From Verrucomicrobiia bacterium (GTDB lineage Bacteria > Verrucomicrobiota > Verrucomicrobiia > Limisphaerales > DASXHY01), in NCBI GenBank assembly GCA_035629175.1, contig DASPIL010000018.1, positions 1 to 64,000 of the forward strand: a stretch of DNA of 64,000 bases, given 5' to 3'. Position 1 is the first letter of the stretch, and each line of letters opens with the position of its first letter. Positions 33,680 through 44,364 of the stretch are shown in pieces. The notes under the pieces were generated by a model, which was not told the origin of the DNA, did no database searches, and was given only the letters and a program-made list of their open reading frames with translations. The translations under genes were made by a program, and so were the position numbers.

Positions 33680-36105
33680 CCTTTCCAGCGTCGCAATCCC
33701 CATTCACCCATGAGGCACGCGAGCGCGAACAACAATATTTCCGGCCGATGCCACATCGGTGAACTCGTTGATTCCATGACTGGAGCCCTGCGCGACGGAA
33801 GCTGACGCGTGAATTTCTCCAGGCCGGCGAGTTCAATGACTTCGCCGCCCGTCCGTTTGGCCAGCGTCTCCAAAACCGCGCGATTCAACTCCAGGGAACG
33901 AAACTCCTCGGCGTCGGGTTCAGAAACCCAGCCAGTCGCCGCGCTGACAATGGCCGTTCCATCGCTACCCTTGACTGACGCTTCCACCAGATACGCTCCC
34001 GCCTCGCGCGCGATGAATGTCGCTTCATACGTTCCCGGATCTCCCGGCGCCAACTCCGCCGGCAGTTGCACGTAATCGCCAATCCCATTCGCCGCCCCCG
34101 TCGAGCCACTCCGTTTCACCTGCCGGACCGCAACGGTCACGCTCACAGCGTCAAGCGGCTTGAATTCGGCGTCACGAGCGCGCACGCGCAAAAGGATTTC
34201 GGAAGCGCTCCCGGAGTTCGCGGGTTCCGCAGAAACACTGATTGCGGACGGCACATCCGCAACAAGCCAGCGCACCAATTGGCGCCACGATTTGCCGAGA
34301 TCCTTCTGCATTTCCTCGTCGCGCAATCCCCACCGCCAGAAGTCGCCAATCGTCAGAGCCGCCGACCGGCCCAACCCAAAGCGCTGGACCACAAGCGCGG
34401 GATACTTTCGCTCGTCGGGATCAGAAACGGTCGCCAGCACGCTGGCGCCGGGCTTGATGTCGCGCACAGGATTGAAGACTTCAAACGCGGGCAACGCCTC
34501 CAGCCTCGTCCGCTCCTCGGATTCCGTCGGACGCAGCCGCGCCCACGGTTGCAGCCAGCCTTCACGGGTCAACGTGAGCCTCAGCTGCGATGGCAGTTCC
34601 ATTTCGACCGAGCGATCGACATAAACCGGCAGCAGCGTCGCGATTGCAGTTCCAGCGTAATTGCCTTCGCGAAACGACTCCGCGCCGCCCAGCATGAGGA
34701 ATCCCCCGCCGCGTTCAGAAACGAACCGCTGCAGGAGGCTCATCTGGTCACGGGTGAAAAACTCCGCTTCGACATCGTCCAGCACGACCGCGTGATACTG
34801 AAACAACTCCTCCGCGGTTTTCGGAAATCCCCCGCGCAATTCCAGTTCATCCCTCGTGTTCAGCCGAACCAGCACAGGCTGGTCGTAACGCGCGGTTTCC
34901 TCAGATTTTTCGTCGAACCCCCGAAACAGCGGATTGCTCGATTCACCTGCGCGCCCCTTAAACTCGAACTTGGGTTCGCGTCGGGCCACGCGGATCAGCG
35001 ACACCATGTGAACCTGGTGATCCTCCTGGATCGCGCGGTTGAGAAACTTGTATTCCCAATTGGGGCGGCCCGCCACGTACAGGACGCGGAACGGCTCCTG
35101 TCCACGATCAACGAGGAGGAGCCGCCGATTGTTCACCAGCGTGGCCTCCTCGCTGCCCCCCGCCTGTCGCCAATCATCACGGCTTCGCACCTCCATCTCA
35201 TAAAGGTGCATTCCGGGTTTGTCGGGCTGCACTTGAAATCGGAATGCCGCATCAGCCGCATCGCTTCGGGCGCGCTGCGTGGCTTCTGCAACAACGTTCG
35301 ATACGCTCGTGAAGGGGACGCCGGGCGTGCTGCGATTGGAAGTGCCGAGGGTCTGGACGGCGACCTCGGTCAGGCGCGCAACGATCTCGTCGCCATTGTA
35401 GCCATGCGCCTTCACGTGCGCCTGGAACGTGACCGGGGCATCCTCGAACGCCGTCTGGCTGACCGCCGCCTTCTCGAGCGCCACGTCCTTGACGCGTGCA
35501 TCGACGCTGGACACGACGGGATAAATGGGCGGCCCATCCTCCAGCGCGGAAAGTTCGCCCGACCAATCCGTCGCGTTTCCATCGGTAAACAACAGCACGC
35601 CCGCCACAGGCTGTCCACGCCACTGGTCGGCCGCGGTTGCGAGCGCATGCGTTAAGGCTGAAGCGCGTCCTTCAAACGTGAGCGATTGGAAATCCCGCGT
35701 GTGTTCCAGCCGCGCATCGAACGTGTAGCGTCGCACCTGGAAATGTTCCTCCAACGCCGTTTGCCATGCCTGCCGCTCCCCAGTCAAGTGGGCGCGCATC
35801 TGCTCGCCGCGCGAAGCTGCCGCGGTCGCGTCCTTGATCTTCATGCTCTGGCTGTTGTCGGCAATGACGCCGAAAACATTCGCGCCCGGGCGTGCCTTGC
35901 GGCTCACCCACAACGGCTCCAGCAAGGCGAGCAGGAGCAGCGCGACGGCTAGTATCTTCAGGGCCGAACCTGCGCTGCGGATTCGCCGCCGCGGAATGTT
36001 CCCGCCAAACGACCATAATACTGCGAACACAATCACCGCGAACAGCACGACCGCCGGCGCGATCCAGTCGCGGCCGGCAAAAACAATGGAGGCAAGGTGC
36101 GTCAC
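33670..36105 (-). CDS. Large membrane VWA / class I glutamine-amidotransferase-like protein
   Basis: 811 residues starting at GTG. Two N-terminal membrane helices (about 14-34 and 45-65). A VWA-like domain follows (about 78-245), with MIDAS D-N-S-Q-S and L-L-F-T-D-G-N-A-T-D. A beta-sandwich-like region follows, then a GATase1-like domain with V-L-D-D-V-E-A-E-F-F-T and G-G-G-F-L-M-L-G-G-A-E-S-F (about 435-475), lacking an obvious catalytic Cys. The C-terminus has one more membrane segment (W-H-R-P-E-I-L-L-F-A-L-A-C-L-M-G). This architecture recurs in MoxR operons of Planctomycetes and Verrucomicrobia. It couples by GTGA overlap (36102-36105) to the gene upstream. Confidence 0.85.
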   Translation of the reverse strand: MTHLASIVFAGRDWIAPAVVLFAVIVFAVLWSFGGNIPRRRIRSAGSALKILAVALLLLALLEPLWVSRKARPGANVFGVIADNSQSMKIKDATAAASRGEQMRAHLTGERQAWQTALEEHFQVRRYTFDARLEHTRDFQSLTFEGRASALTHALATAADQWRGQPVAGVLLFTDGNATDWSGELSALEDGPPIYPVVSSVDARVKDVALEKAAVSQTAFEDAPVTFQAHVKAHGYNGDEIVARLTEVAVQTLGTSNRSTPGVPFTSVSNVVAEATQRARSDAADAAFRFQVQPDKPGMHLYEMEVRSRDDWRQAGGSEEATLVNNRRLLLVDRGQEPFRVLYVAGRPNWEYKFLNRAIQEDHQVHMVSLIRVARREPKFEFKGRAGESSNPLFRGFDEKSEETARYDQPVLVRLNTRDELELRGGFPKTAEELFQYHAVVLDDVEAEFFTRDQMSLLQRFVSERGGGFLMLGGAESFREGNYAGTAIATLLPVYVDRSVEMELPSQLRLTLTREGWLQPWARLRPTESEERTRLEALPAFEVFNPVRDIKPGASVLATVSDPDERKYPALVVQRFGLGRSAALTIGDFWRWGLRDEEMQKDLGKSWRQLVRWLVADVPSAISVSAEPANSGSASEILLRVRARDAEFKPLDAVSVTVAVRQVKRSGSTGAANGIGDYVQLPAELAPGDPGTYEATFIAREAGAYLVEASVKGSDGTAIVSAATGWVSEPDAEEFRSLELNRAVLETLAKRTGGEVIELAGLEKFTRQLPSRRAPVMESTSSPMWHRPEILLFALACLMGEWGLRRWKGWP

Positions 36106-38534
36106 CGCGTGGTTCCCAACTGTTCGTAGTACTTGCGCACCACCTCGGCAAAATTTTCAGGAACGGGATCGCGATCGAGGGGCGCGAGACCCTGCGGGTT
36201 TTCGCGACGCGCGAGTTCCTGCCGCAACCACACGCGCACCTGGGTGAGCGGCGCCACGACCTGCTGTTTCAAAACTTCGTCGGATGGCTTGCGGCCCGAT
36301 TCGCGATACTCCCCGCGCAATGCCCCGACGCGTTCGCGAACGTTTGCCAGTTCGTTTCGAAGGTCGTCCTGGTCGAGAACCCGTTCCACATCCCGCAAGC
36401 GATCAGCCCAGTTCACGTATTCTCCTCCCGTGATCGGGCCGCCATTCCATGCGCCATCACCGCCACGTCCCAGTTGCTCAACCATTTCGCGCAATCGAAA
36501 TCCGCCATCATCGCCGCCGCTGGAACCTCCGTTGTTGTTTGCCCTTCCCCCCCCGCCCTGCGCGACATTCCCACTCTGGCCGCGCTCGCTCGCGCTGGGC
36601 TGCTCGCCGCCCCGCTGGCCTCCCTGGCCGCGGTTTCCGGCTTGCTGGCCTTCACCTGGCTGCTGGCCTTCACCCGGTTGATTGGCGCTTCCATCTTGCG
36701 GCTCGCTCCATGCCCGTGCCACATCTGCCTGGCCCTGGCCCTGACCCTGTCCGCGTTGATTTCCCTGTCCGGGTTGGGCGCCTTGGCCTTCCTGCTGTTG
36801 CTGCCCGCCCGCCTGACGCTGGCCCTGGCCGCCCTGCGCCTGCTGCCCGTCGCGACCCCGTCCGCCGCCTTGGCCAGGTTGGCCGGCTTGTTCCGCCGAA
36901 GCCGACTGCTGCGATTGCTGCTGCTGTTCGCCGCGTTCGCCCTGGGTGCCTGAGCGTCTTTCGCCACCCGATCCCGATGCTGAGGCAAGAGTGTTCGTTC
37001 CTTGGAGGGATCTTCCCCCGTTTCGGCCCGATGCATTATTCGTCCCGGCGCCTCCCGCGGCCAACTCGCGTTCCACCTGCTCGCTGAGTTCCTCGAGCTC
37101 CCGCTGCGCGTAACGAAGCGATTCGGCTTCATTGCCGAGCACGCTTTCAGCCGCGCGATCCACGCTCCGTCGCAGGTCGTCGATGTTCCGCCGAACCGAA
37201 CGTTCCGCTTCGCTCGCCTGGGGCAGGAAGCCGCGGTCGGCCAGCTGCGACGACATCTCCATGAGTTCCTCGGTGCGGGCCTGGTCGGCGCGGCGCAACG
37301 TTTCGTAAAGCTGGCGCGACAAAAGGGGCTCGGTGCTCTCTGATTGCTCGGTAATGGCGCGCATGCTGCCAAGCAGGTTGGTCAAGGCATTCTGCTGGCG
37401 CTGCATCTGGTCAACGATCTGGCGGCGCTCGCGCGAAGTGTCGAGCGAACGCTGTGCGCCGTTCTCCAACTGATCCAGGCTTCGCGCAATCTCCTCCTCG
37501 CGTTGAGCAAGCTCGCGGGCCTGGCTGCGCAATTCGCGCATCTGCTCCGAAAACTCGCTTGAAGCCTCGCGCCGCAAATCGTCGCGAAGGTCCTGCATGT
37601 TCTGCTGGGCCCGCGTACCTGCAGCCAGCGCCTCGGACGGTGATTGGCTCTCCATGCCTTCTGCCGCGCGCTGCATGTCGTTGCGCGTCTGCTCGAGTTG
37701 CTCGCGCGCATCAGCCGTCGCGTTCGAGCTCTGTTCCATCTGCTGCCGCAGTTCATCCACATCGGCAAGCATCTGCCGCTGCTCATCGCGCAGCCGTTTC
37801 AATTCGCGCCGCAACTCCTCGCGCTCGGCCTCGGTCCGCGCCGCTTGCAACGCAGTCTGCAGTTCACGCAGGCGCTCGTTGACGTCCTGCTGCCGCTGTG
37901 CCAGTTCGCGAAGGCGATCGGCGGTCTGGGTCTGTTCGCGCTGTTGGGCGTTGGGCTCGGCCTGCGCCTGGCGTTCCGTTTCGTAACGATTCTCCTCGCG
38001 GTTCATCTCCAGCTGCTCCATCTGCTGCCGCTGCGGTTGTCCGGATTGTCCGCCCTGGCCCTGACTGCGCTGTCCGCGGGTCATCCGAAATTCCCGCGGC
38101 ATCCCCTTGAGCAGCGCCTGATACGCGTTCTGCTGCGCGGCAAGCGCCGCGGGAAGTTTCTCCGGCGATTTTTCAGCTTCATCCAGCGCCGATGCGGATC
38201 GTTCCATTTCCTTGATGGCGGTTTGCAGCGTCGCGCGCTCGCGATCGCTTTCGACCTGCTGCAACAGCTCGCGCGCCTGCTCCAGCGCCTGTCCCTGAGC
38301 TTCACGAATGACGACCAGGTTGGAACTGAAACTGGCGGTCGAAGGGGCGGTCCGAATTGCAAGATTGGGCGCACGCTGGGCTTCAGCCGCGCAACACCAG
38401 GCCGCGCAGCATCCGGCCAGCAGCCAGGAATGGATGCGGCGCCAGGGGCGCGCGTCGAATCGCGAATCCCGCGGGAGCAACCGCGCGAAAATCATTCCGC
38501 GCGATAACAGACAGGTTGGGGGAAAAGTTTTCAT
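36102..38534 (-). CDS. Exported coiled-coil protein with Gln/Gly-rich region
   Basis: 810 residues from the ATG at 38534, which overlaps the upstream gene by 4 bases (a longer frame to 38585 is not needed). Residues 1-35 look like a long signal sequence (W-L-L-A-G-C-C-A-A-W-C-C-A-A-E-A). About 60-500 is heptad-rich, charged coiled coil with many Q, E, R (R-L-R-E-L-A-Q-R-Q-Q-D-V-N-E-R). About 510-700 is low complexity dominated by Gln and Gly. The last 120 residues are folded-looking (W-A-D-R-L-R-D-V-E-R-V-L, V-R-V-W-L-R-Q-E-L-A-R-R). It probably lies in the periplasm, as a scaffold linking VWA partners on either side. No enzyme motif is seen. Confidence 0.8.
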   Translation of the reverse strand: MKTFPPTCLLSRGMIFARLLPRDSRFDARPWRRIHSWLLAGCCAAWCCAAEAQRAPNLAIRTAPSTASFSSNLVVIREAQGQALEQARELLQQVESDRERATLQTAIKEMERSASALDEAEKSPEKLPAALAAQQNAYQALLKGMPREFRMTRGQRSQGQGGQSGQPQRQQMEQLEMNREENRYETERQAQAEPNAQQREQTQTADRLRELAQRQQDVNERLRELQTALQAARTEAEREELRRELKRLRDEQRQMLADVDELRQQMEQSSNATADAREQLEQTRNDMQRAAEGMESQSPSEALAAGTRAQQNMQDLRDDLRREASSEFSEQMRELRSQARELAQREEEIARSLDQLENGAQRSLDTSRERRQIVDQMQRQQNALTNLLGSMRAITEQSESTEPLLSRQLYETLRRADQARTEELMEMSSQLADRGFLPQASEAERSVRRNIDDLRRSVDRAAESVLGNEAESLRYAQRELEELSEQVERELAAGGAGTNNASGRNGGRSLQGTNTLASASGSGGERRSGTQGERGEQQQQSQQSASAEQAGQPGQGGGRGRDGQQAQGGQGQRQAGGQQQQEGQGAQPGQGNQRGQGQGQGQADVARAWSEPQDGSANQPGEGQQPGEGQQAGNRGQGGQRGGEQPSASERGQSGNVAQGGGGRANNNGGSSGGDDGGFRLREMVEQLGRGGDGAWNGGPITGGEYVNWADRLRDVERVLDQDDLRNELANVRERVGALRGEYRESGRKPSDEVLKQQVVAPLTQVRVWLRQELARRENPQGLAPLDRDPVPENFAEVVRKYYEQLGTTR

Positions 38535-40159
38535 GGCTGCGCCAAGGCGCCACTGGCGCCTCCTTTCTCGCGTTGCATTTTCCACGTTGCTATCACTATC
38601 TGCTTCTGCAGTTCAGTCAGGCGCGTCGCCTGGCCTCCGCCTCCGCCGCCCTCCTGACCCTGTTGCCCCTGCTCCTCGCCGCCGCCGGATTGGTCCGGAC
38701 GAAAGATCTCCTCGAAGGGGCGAACTTCAGCAAAGAACATATCACTGTAGGTGCGCCTCGGCTCTCCGCCTGGACCGTAATCGTCAGCCCAGACGAAATA
38801 CGAGAGCACCTGGTCCACCTCGACACCCAGTTTCTCAACGTCAATGAGCTGCTGCAGCGGCCGCTTCTCGTTCGCGGCGGCGCCAGCCCCCAACTCAAAG
38901 AGGCGTGGCTCGTCGCCCGCGACGCCATAGCCGATCCCATATTTCAACAGCCCAAAGTCATCAGCGACCTCACCTTCCAGCCGCAGCTCCTGCAGACGCG
39001 AAATGCGCTGGTCGCCGCGCGGGAAGGTCAGCTTCAGTTCAGGCGAGCGATTCGGCAATGCCTGGAACACGAATTCAGCGGAACGGCGGTTCGTGCGGCC
39101 CTCGGCATCCCGAAGGTGCAGCGAAAACTTCGCGCTGTTTGTCAGGACAAATGCGTCGAGCGTCACGATCCCGTTGCTTCCGATATTCAAGGGGATGGTC
39201 GAATCCTTTGAAACCAGGCGCGCCTCCGAAACAGGCTTGTTCAACTGCAGCGCGTAATCGAGCCGTGAACCTTCGACGGCCGAAATGCGGAGCGTGTCGG
39301 GAATGCTCTTGTTGGTCTGGCCTGTGTATTGCGGGAACGACAGCTCCGCGTCAGCGCGCACCAGCGCCGGGAACTCAAACACCTTGATCGAATACTCGCG
39401 CGTAGATTTCTCGCCATACTCGATCTGGTAGGTGGCGCTTTCATTGATTTCGCGCAGGCTCGTTCCAAAAACTGGATCCGCCAGGTGGCGCTCGAGGGGA
39501 ATTTTCTTTTCGGCCGCCTCGCCCTTGATCACAAGCGTCGCGCCAGCTGGCGGGTTCCGTTCGAATTCAATGGTCACAACAATGCTGCTGCCTTTCTCCA
39601 CCTCGACATCTCCTGGCTCGACGGCAACTGATTCGATGAAGCGCAGCCTGTGGGTTGCAGTCTTCTCGGCGGCGGCGGGTGTGAACCAGGCAATCGCAAT
39701 GACGACACCGAGCGCTGCAAGGTTTCCAAAGTTTGCCCAGCGGGACTGGCTCTCCAGGCGACGCTGAACCTGCCGTTGTTTCGGATGACGCAGGACTTCG
39801 CGAACAACGCGGGTTTGCAGGAAGTTCCACTCGCCCGACTGCGGATCGGGCTTCTGCTCCAAAGCCGTGGACAACAGCGGCCGCAATTCGGGATGCTCCC
39901 GTTCCAGCCGCAGCACGAGAAGCTCGAAATCATCTTTGCGGCGCCGTTCCCACAGGCGAATCACCCAGGTCCCCAGCAGCCCTGCGATCAAAACGAACGC
40001 TGTCACCCGCATGGGTTCGACAGCTGGCAATGTCAGACGAAGAACCGGAATCACGACGGCGATGCAGCCCCACCAGGCCATGAGGAGCCATCGCAGGCGT
40101 GTCCTGCGATGCACTCGTTCGAGGCCGGACAACAGGCGATGCAGGCGCGGTTCGATCAT
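38531..40159 (-). CDS. DUF4175-like membrane protein
   Basis: 542 residues from the ATG at 40159, whose ATGA overlaps the previous stop; a longer frame to 40318 would run into the neighbour. Three hydrophobic segments: about 20-42 (W-L-L-M-A-W-W-G-C-I-A-V-V), 50-67 (V-T-A-F-V-L-I-A-G-L-L-G) and 126-146 (L-A-A-L-G-V-V-I-A-I-A-W-F). The remaining about 350 residues are beta-rich and probably periplasmic (for example V-E-V-E-K-G-S-S-I-V-V-T-I-E-F), ending in a Gly-rich stretch and a Lys/Gln-rich helix. Its order and partners match the large DUF4175-type proteins of MoxR operons. No catalytic motif is seen. Confidence 0.75.
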   Translation of the reverse strand: MIEPRLHRLLSGLERVHRRTRLRWLLMAWWGCIAVVIPVLRLTLPAVEPMRVTAFVLIAGLLGTWVIRLWERRRKDDFELLVLRLEREHPELRPLLSTALEQKPDPQSGEWNFLQTRVVREVLRHPKQRQVQRRLESQSRWANFGNLAALGVVIAIAWFTPAAAEKTATHRLRFIESVAVEPGDVEVEKGSSIVVTIEFERNPPAGATLVIKGEAAEKKIPLERHLADPVFGTSLREINESATYQIEYGEKSTREYSIKVFEFPALVRADAELSFPQYTGQTNKSIPDTLRISAVEGSRLDYALQLNKPVSEARLVSKDSTIPLNIGSNGIVTLDAFVLTNSAKFSLHLRDAEGRTNRRSAEFVFQALPNRSPELKLTFPRGDQRISRLQELRLEGEVADDFGLLKYGIGYGVAGDEPRLFELGAGAAANEKRPLQQLIDVEKLGVEVDQVLSYFVWADDYGPGGEPRRTYSDMFFAEVRPFEEIFRPDQSGGGEEQGQQGQEGGGGGGQATRLTELQKQIVIATWKMQREKGGASGALAQP

Positions 40160-42294
40160 GCGAACTCCTCCTGCCGCGCGGGTGTGGACTCTGCGGGCTT
40201 GCCGGTGGGAGTCAGATTCGCCGGGTTGTGAGCTCGGGACTCCCGCCGCGCGAGCCACCCACTCAGCAGCGATTCTGTCAGGATCATGCCGAGCGCTCCG
40301 ACGAGGCACCAGCGCCACAGTTTTTGTTCATTCTCCAGCTCTGCGCGCTGCGTCGAAAGAACCCGCGCGCGCCGCTGCGCCAGCGTCATCTCAACGCCGC
40401 TTCCCATCGGCACACCCAAACGCGCCAGAACGTCGAGAGGCATGGGCGCCGTGCGACTTTCATCGGCGGGAAGATTCACAGCGAACACACGATCCTTTCC
40501 TCCTGCCGTTGCACTGTAAAAGCCTGGCACTTCCGCAATTAGCGAGCTCTCTGGCGTGCCCGTTTCCGTTTTGCCATTTGGCAGCCGCCATTGAACCGGG
40601 TTTCCCGCGGGCGCAGGCGAAGGGATTGCATCACCCGTGATGAATTGATGGCGCGAAGGCGCCACCGCGCGGGCCCAGGCGAGTGTGGTTTGCATGAGCG
40701 GCGCAAACTTGCTTGCCACGGCCAGCTGGCTGTCGGCGGGATTCCAGCCTGATGTCCAAACGAGCAGTGCGCCTTTGCCGACTGTGAACTCGATCAGCGC
40801 GGGCGACTCGTCATCGAACTTCGCCAGCACGCGCGCGGTTGAGCCGGCGGGCAGGTCGAGTCGGCGATGCTTCCAAAAGTGGATTCGCGTAAAATCACTA
40901 AACCGAGGGTCGGCAAACGGCACGAAGAGCGGATGGCTGAAGTTGATGCCGCTCAGCAAGGAGTAGTTGCCCGACGCCTCACTGACACGCGCCGCCACTC
41001 CACTCAATGCTGATACCGTTTCGCCCATTTGATCATCCGTCAGAACGAGCAATCCAGAACCGCCATTCGCCAGCCATTCCCTGACCACTCCTGTTTCCGC
41101 CGCATTAAGGCTGCGCGGAACGACCACGAGCGGCGACTCATCGAGTTGCTCGCGTGTCACGGGTTCGTTGTTGCCAACGGCCGCAACTTCCACGCGCTCT
41201 CGTGCAGTGGCCGGAAAGGCGCGTTCAAAGTAGAATCGCAGCTTGTCTGGATCCGTGGCGCCCTCCACTCCAAGCCAGGCAATCCGCACGTGCTGCGCTT
41301 CGGGAAGGACGAACCACGCTCGATTGTCAAAAATTTCCGGGTCGCCCGCCAGTTCGACTTCCAATTGGCGGACGGCGTTTGAGGACGGCCGGGTGAGAGT
41401 CCTGATCTGGCCGGGGGGAACATAGGCTTCGATCCATTCGGAAGTGTTGCCGCCCGATGCCTTCCAATGAACGCGAAACCGTTCTCCTGAAGAATCCCGG
41501 CTATTGACGAGGCGGGCCGCGGTTGTCATCGCATCGGGGCTCTGTCGATTGTCCAGCATCGGAGCGATTCCTGCATTGCCCACCCGCCGCGGGGCTGCCG
41601 TTTCAACCACCACGTTCATTCCAGCCGGCCAGTCGTAACCTTGCAATCCATCGAGCCGCCCGCCTTCCTGCAAATCAGAGATCAGCACGATTTCACGTTG
41701 CGAAGCCGCATTGCCGGCGAGGGCAAGCGCGCGGAATTGTTCCGCAGAGAACGTCAGCGCAGGGCCGAGACGCGTTCCTTTCCATCCGGGTTCCAGCGAA
41801 GAGAGGCGCTCGCGCGCAATGCCTTCCCGCTGTTCCACCGGCAATGTTTTCCATTCCTCGAAGCTCAACACCGTTCGCGGCTCCCGATCAAACGTGACGA
41901 TCGCCAGCTCATCCGACGCGGAAACGCGTGAAAGCTGTGCCGTCGCAACTGCGCGGACTCGATCCCAAACGCCATCGCGCTGCATGCTCGCGCTGGTGTC
42001 CACGAGCAGGAGAATTTGCCGCGCCTCGTTGCCGATTGGCGGCAGAACGGCATTGCCGCGAAGGAACGGGCGCGCGAACGCCAGCGCAATCAAGAGAATG
42101 CACGCGCAGCGCAGCAACAGCAGAATCCAGTGCTGAATCCTGCGACGGCGCGTGACCTTGGGCGCCACAGGGCGCAGAAACCGCGTCGAGCTGAAGAGCA
42201 CGCGATCGCGTGTGACGCGGCGAATCAGGTGGAAGAGAATCGGACCGGCGATTGCAAGACCACCGAGCAGGAACCATGGTGCGAGGAAACTCAT
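40156..42294 (-). CDS. BatA-like VWA membrane protein
   Basis: 712 residues from the ATG at 42294 (overlap of 4 with the DUF58 gene). N-terminal BatA domain: F-L-A-P-W-F-L-L-G-G-L-A-I-A-G-P-I-L-F-H-L, then a second helix (I-L-L-L-L-R-C-A-C-I-L-L-I-A-L-A). The VWA domain has MIDAS D-T-S-A-S near residue 88 and a later I-V-L-I-S-D-L-Q-E-G. Beyond it is a long beta-rich region with a degenerate amidotransferase-like segment (L-L-V-L-T-D-D-Q-M-G), and a C-terminal membrane helix (W-C-L-V-G-A-L-G-M-I-L-T-E-S-L-L). Bat proteins hang a metal-dependent adhesion domain at the membrane and are driven by MoxR ATPases. Confidence 0.88.
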   Translation of the reverse strand: MSFLAPWFLLGGLAIAGPILFHLIRRVTRDRVLFSSTRFLRPVAPKVTRRRRIQHWILLLLRCACILLIALAFARPFLRGNAVLPPIGNEARQILLLVDTSASMQRDGVWDRVRAVATAQLSRVSASDELAIVTFDREPRTVLSFEEWKTLPVEQREGIARERLSSLEPGWKGTRLGPALTFSAEQFRALALAGNAASQREIVLISDLQEGGRLDGLQGYDWPAGMNVVVETAAPRRVGNAGIAPMLDNRQSPDAMTTAARLVNSRDSSGERFRVHWKASGGNTSEWIEAYVPPGQIRTLTRPSSNAVRQLEVELAGDPEIFDNRAWFVLPEAQHVRIAWLGVEGATDPDKLRFYFERAFPATARERVEVAAVGNNEPVTREQLDESPLVVVPRSLNAAETGVVREWLANGGSGLLVLTDDQMGETVSALSGVAARVSEASGNYSLLSGINFSHPLFVPFADPRFSDFTRIHFWKHRRLDLPAGSTARVLAKFDDESPALIEFTVGKGALLVWTSGWNPADSQLAVASKFAPLMQTTLAWARAVAPSRHQFITGDAIPSPAPAGNPVQWRLPNGKTETGTPESSLIAEVPGFYSATAGGKDRVFAVNLPADESRTAPMPLDVLARLGVPMGSGVEMTLAQRRARVLSTQRAELENEQKLWRWCLVGALGMILTESLLSGWLARRESRAHNPANLTPTGKPAESTPARQEEFA

Positions 42295-43253
42295 ACAACG
42301 CGCCCTGGTTGCGAGTTGCGGCGCTGCCACTTCCCCCGCTGGCTGCGGCTGCGCAACAGCTCAGTCAATGCCACGTCGAGGGACTGGCTGGTCAGCAAAC
42401 GATGATGAGCGACGCCGAGTTTGCGGCAAATCTTCTCCGCCGCTTCGCAATGCGCGTCGAGTTGATGCCGATAGTCCGCGCGCATGGCCTCGGGATTCAG
42501 TTCCAATTCGCGCCCGCTTTCCATGTCTTCAAGAACCGTTCCCGAGTTGAACTCAAAAGCCAGTTCGTTGGGATCAAGGATCTGAAAAAGGATGAGCTCA
42601 TGTCCTGCAGCAGTGAGGCGCGCAAGGCCTTGTTCCATGGCGTCAAGCGGTGTCAGGAGATCGGAGATCAGGACGATCATTCCCCGCTTCCGCACAATTT
42701 CCGCAACGCGGCGCAGCAGCTCTGGAAGGTTCGTGTCCCTGCCTGGGTTGCCCCGATCCAGCGCCAGCATCAACTGGCGCAGGTGTCCGTGCCGATTGCG
42801 GGCAGGAAGGTATTCCCGCACCTGCTCGGCAAAGGTGAACAATCCCACCGCGTCGCCCTGCCCATGCAAAAACCACGCAAGCGTCGCCCCAAGCGTTCGC
42901 GCATAATCCGCCTTCGAGAATCCTGTCGAGCCATAATCCATCGAGCGGCTCTGGTCCACCAGCAGATGACATCGCAGGTTGGTTTCGTCTTCGAATTTCT
43001 TCAGGTAATAGCGATCCGACCGCGCGAACAACCTCCAGTCAAGGTAGCGGGTGTCATCGCCGGGTGTGTATTGCCGGTATTCGGTGAACTCCACGGAGAA
43101 CCCGTGGTACGGGCTGCGATGCAATCCGTTCCAGAAACCTTCAACGACCGCGCGGGCGCGCAGCTCCAGGTTGCGAATCGCCATCAAGGTTTTCGGGTCG
43201 GCGAAACCGTGACTCAGGCTGCGGGCGGCAGGAATGGTGGAACCGTCGGGCAT
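42291..43253 (-). CDS. DUF58 domain protein (MoxR partner)
   Basis: 320 residues from the ATG at 43253. The DUF58 signature Y-H-G-F-S-V-E-F-T-E-Y-R-Q-Y-T-P-G-D-D-T-R-Y-L lies near residues 48-70 and D-W-R-L-F-A-R-S-D-R near 71-80. A VWA-like MIDAS follows (L-L-V-D-Q-S-R-S-M near 100). No membrane helix is apparent, so it is probably cytoplasmic. DUF58 proteins are near-constant partners of MoxR ATPases. It lies 96 bases downstream of moxR and overlaps the BatA-like gene by 4 bases. Confidence 0.93.
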   Translation of the reverse strand: MPDGSTIPAARSLSHGFADPKTLMAIRNLELRARAVVEGFWNGLHRSPYHGFSVEFTEYRQYTPGDDTRYLDWRLFARSDRYYLKKFEDETNLRCHLLVDQSRSMDYGSTGFSKADYARTLGATLAWFLHGQGDAVGLFTFAEQVREYLPARNRHGHLRQLMLALDRGNPGRDTNLPELLRRVAEIVRKRGMIVLISDLLTPLDAMEQGLARLTAAGHELILFQILDPNELAFEFNSGTVLEDMESGRELELNPEAMRADYRHQLDAHCEAAEKICRKLGVAHHRLLTSQSLDVALTELLRSRSQRGKWQRRNSQPGRVV

Positions 43254-43349
43254 GCAACTACTTCGCAAGGTTGCGCAGCTTTCCCGTGCGCGAATCACGC
43301 TGGCGTGACACATCCGACGGGCGAGCTGCGGTAGGGTGGCGCATCGTGT

Positions 43350-44360
<1,011 letters not shown>

Positions 44361-44364
44361 TCGA

